The notes below the pieces were generated by a model. The model had not been told where the DNA came from. It was given only the letters and a program-made list of their open reading frames with translations, and did no database searches. Below, in pieces: positions 40,813-42,804 of a DNA stretch of 42,804 bases (the stretch's first letter is position 1; every line of letters starts with the position of its first letter). Origin of the DNA: HGM04593 sp045636125 (GTDB taxonomy: Bacteria; Bacteroidota; Bacteroidia; Bacteroidales; Bacteroidaceae); the NCBI GenBank assembly GCA_045636125.1, contig JAZTWX010000015.1:1-42804 (forward strand), given 5' to 3'. Made by a program: the position numbers and the translations under genes.

Positions 40813-41760
40813 ATGACAGATGTAATCAGCGTTGCAAAAAAATGCTTTCAAGACGAGGCGGAGGCTATTCTCAACCTCATCCCCAATCTTGACGACAATT
40901 TTACAAGAGCAATAGAGATTATATACGAGAGTAAGGGAAAGCTCATTGTAACGGGCGTGGGAAAATCGGGCCACATTGGTGCAAAGATAGCGTCTACGCT
41001 TGCCAGCACCGGTACTCCTGCATTCTTTGTTAACCCCCTCGATGCCTTTCACGGCGACCTGGGAATGTTCACCGAGGGCGATGTTGTGCTTGCTATCTCG
41101 AATTCGGGCCAGACCGACGAACTGTTGCGTTTCATCCCAATGCTTACCGAGCGCAATATCCCCATTGTCTCAATGTCGGGTAACCCCAAATCGTTGCTTG
41201 CAACATATTCGGCCTGTCACCTTAACATTGCAGTGGAGCGCGAGGCCTGTCCTCTTAACCTTGCTCCCACATCGTCCACCACAGCTACGCTGGCTATGGG
41301 CGACGCAATTGCTTGCGCCCTTATGACCGTGCGCCGTTTCAAGGCTGCCGATTTTGCGCAGTTCCACCCCGGTGGCTCGCTCGGCCGTCGCTTGCTTGCA
41401 CGTGTAAAGGACTATATGATTACAACCGACCTTCCCATTGTAACCCGCGCATCGAAGGTGAGCGACGCGTTGCTCAAAATAAGCAGCACGAAGATGGGGA
41501 TAGCCATTGTGGTCGAGGAGGGTAAAATCCTTGGCGTTGTAACCGATGGTGATATACGCCGCGCAATGCAGTACCGCCAGGATATATTCTTCCAGCTCAC
41601 AGTGGAGGAACTTATGAGCAAAAACCCCAAGACAATAAACGAAAATGCGAAACTCGCGACTGCCGAAAAAATTCTGCGCGAGCACAATATCCACTCGCTC
41701 ATTGTGGTAAATTCCGACGGCGAGCTTGTGGGCGTAATCGATACCTTTAGTTGCATTTGA
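40813..41760 (+). CDS. arabinose-5-phosphate isomerase (KdsD/KpsF/GutQ family)
   Basis: Interconverts ribulose 5-phosphate and arabinose 5-phosphate, the first step towards Kdo for lipopolysaccharide. 315 residues. The SIS domain (about 30-180) has LIVTGVGKSGHIGAKIASTLASTG, HGDLGMF and ISNSGQTDELL, followed by FAQFHPGGSLGRRLLARV. Two CBS domains (about 200-315) follow, with VTDGDIRRAM and a last half-repeat SLIVVNSDGELVGVID. Catalytic residues of the family appear present. It overlaps nothing; the next gene starts 1 base after the stop. Confidence 0.93.
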   Translation: MTDVISVAKKCFQDEAEAILNLIPNLDDNFTRAIEIIYESKGKLIVTGVGKSGHIGAKIASTLASTGTPAFFVNPLDAFHGDLGMFTEGDVVLAISNSGQTDELLRFIPMLTERNIPIVSMSGNPKSLLATYSACHLNIAVEREACPLNLAPTSSTTATLAMGDAIACALMTVRRFKAADFAQFHPGGSLGRRLLARVKDYMITTDLPIVTRASKVSDALLKISSTKMGIAIVVEEGKILGVVTDGDIRRAMQYRQDIFFQLTVEELMSKNPKTINENAKLATAEKILREHNIHSLIVVNSDGELVGVIDTFSCI

Positions 41761-41761
41761 T

Positions 41762-42403
41762 ATGAAAGTGGTAGCTTTTGTGCCCATCCGCCTCAACAGC
41801 AAGAGAGTGGTGGGCAAGAACCTTAAACTCCTGGGCGGCAAGCCTATGATGTGTTACTTGCTTGAAACACTTGTGCAGGTTGAGCAGATAGACGAGGTCT
41901 ATGTCTATTGCAGCAGCGACGAGGTACTCCCTTATCTTCCCGCGGGCGTGAAACTGCTCAAGCGTTCTACGGCGCTCGACAGCGACACTGCGCTTGGCGA
42001 GGAAATTTACGATGCTTTTGTGCGCGATGTAGAGGCCGATGTATATATGCTGGCCCACACAACATCTCCGTTCATAAAGCCCGAAACAATAGCTGCAGCT
42101 GTTGATGCAGTAAAGTCGGGGCGTTACGATTCGGCTTTCTCGGCGCAGAAAATTCAAACTTTCGCGTGGTACGAGGGCAAGCCGCTGAACTATTCGCCCA
42201 CAAGCATCCCCCGCACGCAGACTATTGAACCTGTGTACGTTGAAACAAGTGCTTTCTATATTTTTGGCCGCGAAATGTGGCAGCGCGAGCATCGTCGTGT
42301 GGGTTATAATCCTTATATGGCTCTTGTTGGTCCTGTTGAGGGTGTTGATATTGATTATCCCGAGGATTTTGAGCTTGCCGCGCGCATTATGGGTGACAAG
42401 TGA
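41762..42403 (+). CDS. acylneuraminate-type cytidylyltransferase
   Basis: A 213-residue nucleotidyltransferase that would activate a nine-carbon or eight-carbon acid sugar with CTP. The family signature is at the start: FVPIRLNSKRVVGKNLKLLGGKPM, and HTTSPFIKPETI fits the substrate region. The glycine- and arginine-containing motif looks closer to NeuA/PseF than to KdsB, whose N-terminus differs. Being 1 base after the KdsD-like gene, it is in the same operon, so either Kdo or another nonulosonate could be the substrate; the sequence alone does not decide. It may begin a capsule or LPS locus lying to the right. Confidence 0.85.
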   Translation: MKVVAFVPIRLNSKRVVGKNLKLLGGKPMMCYLLETLVQVEQIDEVYVYCSSDEVLPYLPAGVKLLKRSTALDSDTALGEEIYDAFVRDVEADVYMLAHTTSPFIKPETIAAAVDAVKSGRYDSAFSAQKIQTFAWYEGKPLNYSPTSIPRTQTIEPVYVETSAFYIFGREMWQREHRRVGYNPYMALVGPVEGVDIDYPEDFELAARIMGDK

Positions 42404-42427
42404 TTACAATTCCTTTTATATTATAAG

Positions 42428-42457
42428 GCGTCTCTTGCTGCAAGAGACGCTTTTTTT
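42428..42457 (+). terminator. intrinsic terminator after the cytidylyltransferase gene
   Basis: A perfect 10-bp stem GCGTCTCTTG/CAAGAGACGC with loop CTG is followed by seven T residues, ending this operon 25 bases after the last stop codon. Confidence 0.93.
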
Positions 42458-42546
42458 ATTGCGTAAATGTGTGGTGTTGCTGATGTAAATGAGTAACGCG
42501 AGGTTTATTTGCTCTTTAATTTCTTGGTGGGTTGGGAGTATTTTAG

Positions 42547-42601
42547 CTCCGCCACTCTGTTTACAGAGGGGAGGTGTCACAAACGTAGTGCAGTGACGGA
42601 G
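42547..42601. repeat. imperfect inverted repeat, possible dispersed non-coding element
   Basis: CTCCGCCACT at 42547-42556 and AGTGACGGAG at 42592-42601 form a 10-base arm pair with one mismatch. Inside are two smaller hairpins, CTCTG-TTTA-CAGAG (42555-42568) and GTCAC/GTGAC (42576-42597). The layout is like a folded, cross-shaped element. The surrounding 42458-42804 has no convincing gene. I cannot test copy number from this window. Confidence 0.5.
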
Positions 42602-42717
42602 GGGAGTGAACGTGCTTTCTATAAAGTTCTCGGTGCTATTTTGCGGCTATTCTCTCAATTAATTAAATTCTTTATTGCCCTTTTGCGCAGCAAAGCGCCG
42701 GCACAGAGATTCGCGAT

Positions 42718-42804
42718 TCAAACAAAGCTTGCTAATAATATAGCAGTTGACCCATTTTTAGAAAACACTGCGTATGTGTCATATCGAACGTATGTGAGAT
42801 ATCT
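42718..42804 (-). other. short open frame at the right edge, unassigned
   Basis: On the minus strand the frame beginning at the last base is open for 28 codons (RYLTYVRYDTYAVFSKN, then a hydrophobic run ending ASFV) to a TGA at 42718-42720. Another frame on the same strand is open for 23 codons. Either could be the tail of a gene outside the window, but such lengths also arise by chance. Confidence 0.12.

Overview
The window is a stretch of Bacteroidales-type chromosome; family and genus cannot be fixed from the sequence alone. Four things support this. Exact copies of the Bacteroidetes -7 promoter element TAnnTTTG lie upstream of many genes, several with a -33 TTTG-like element. Shine-Dalgarno sequences are nearly absent. 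The tmRNA encodes a Bacteroidales-like tag, GETSYALAA. Several families are typical of the phylum: DUF3078, DUF3467, a ResB-CcsA fusion, CBM20-GH77 4-alpha-glucanotransferase, and dimeric glycyl-tRNA synthetase beside an FKBP lipoprotein. Almost everything is core housekeeping content. The exceptions are the AT-rich left edge (1 to about 450), which abuts the 3' end of a tRNA-Leu and looks like the border of an inserted element, and the gene-poor, repeat-like right edge (42459-42804).

Layout. 1-594: remnant reading frames and tRNA-Leu(UAG). 625-5179 (minus): parC, an outer-membrane-type beta-barrel protein and an S41 peptidase lipoprotein in one tight operon. 5444-7876 (plus): glyS, FKBP lipoprotein and DUF3467 protein, ending in a strong terminator. 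7978-9257 (minus): tmRNA with an AraC-type regulator immediately downstream. 9436-11407 (plus): mntP-like efflux pump and a ResB-CcsA cytochrome c maturation fusion. 11471-13736 (minus): a coiled-coil protein, zapA, a structured intergenic element and rny (RNase Y). 13882-15347 (minus): a DUF2156 acyltransferase-like gene and a uracil-DNA-glycosylase-superfamily gene. 15408-17966 (minus): yidC and a conserved hypothetical. 18016-18278: an 86-bp tandem repeat. 18462-23704 (plus): DUF3078 protein, CPA2-type antiporter, MsbA-like ABC exporter. 23762-28921 (minus): nifJ (pyruvate:ferredoxin oxidoreductase) and a GadC-like amino-acid antiporter. 29106-30779 (plus): GHL10-family protein with a T9SS-like C-terminus. 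30925-37608 (minus): leuA-leuC-leuD-leuB followed without a gap by a cell-wall amidase and an MlaD-like protein. 37855-40536 (plus): malQ. 40813-42403 (plus): a KdsD-type sugar phosphate isomerase and an acylneuraminate-type cytidylyltransferase.

How the genes fit together. The leucine cluster holds every enzyme specific to the branch from 2-ketoisovalerate to leucine. nifJ fits anaerobic pyruvate metabolism. parC, rny, zapA, tmRNA, glyS and yidC are information-processing, division and secretion genes. The last pair on the right may start an LPS or capsule sugar-activation locus that continues outside the window.

No clearly new multi-gene system is visible. The items most worth a second look are the 86-bp repeat upstream of yidC, the structured element between zapA and rny, the AraC gene 18 bp behind tmRNA, the leu-amidase-mlaD arrangement, the overlapping divergent nifJ/GHL10 promoters with nested dyads, and the two edges.
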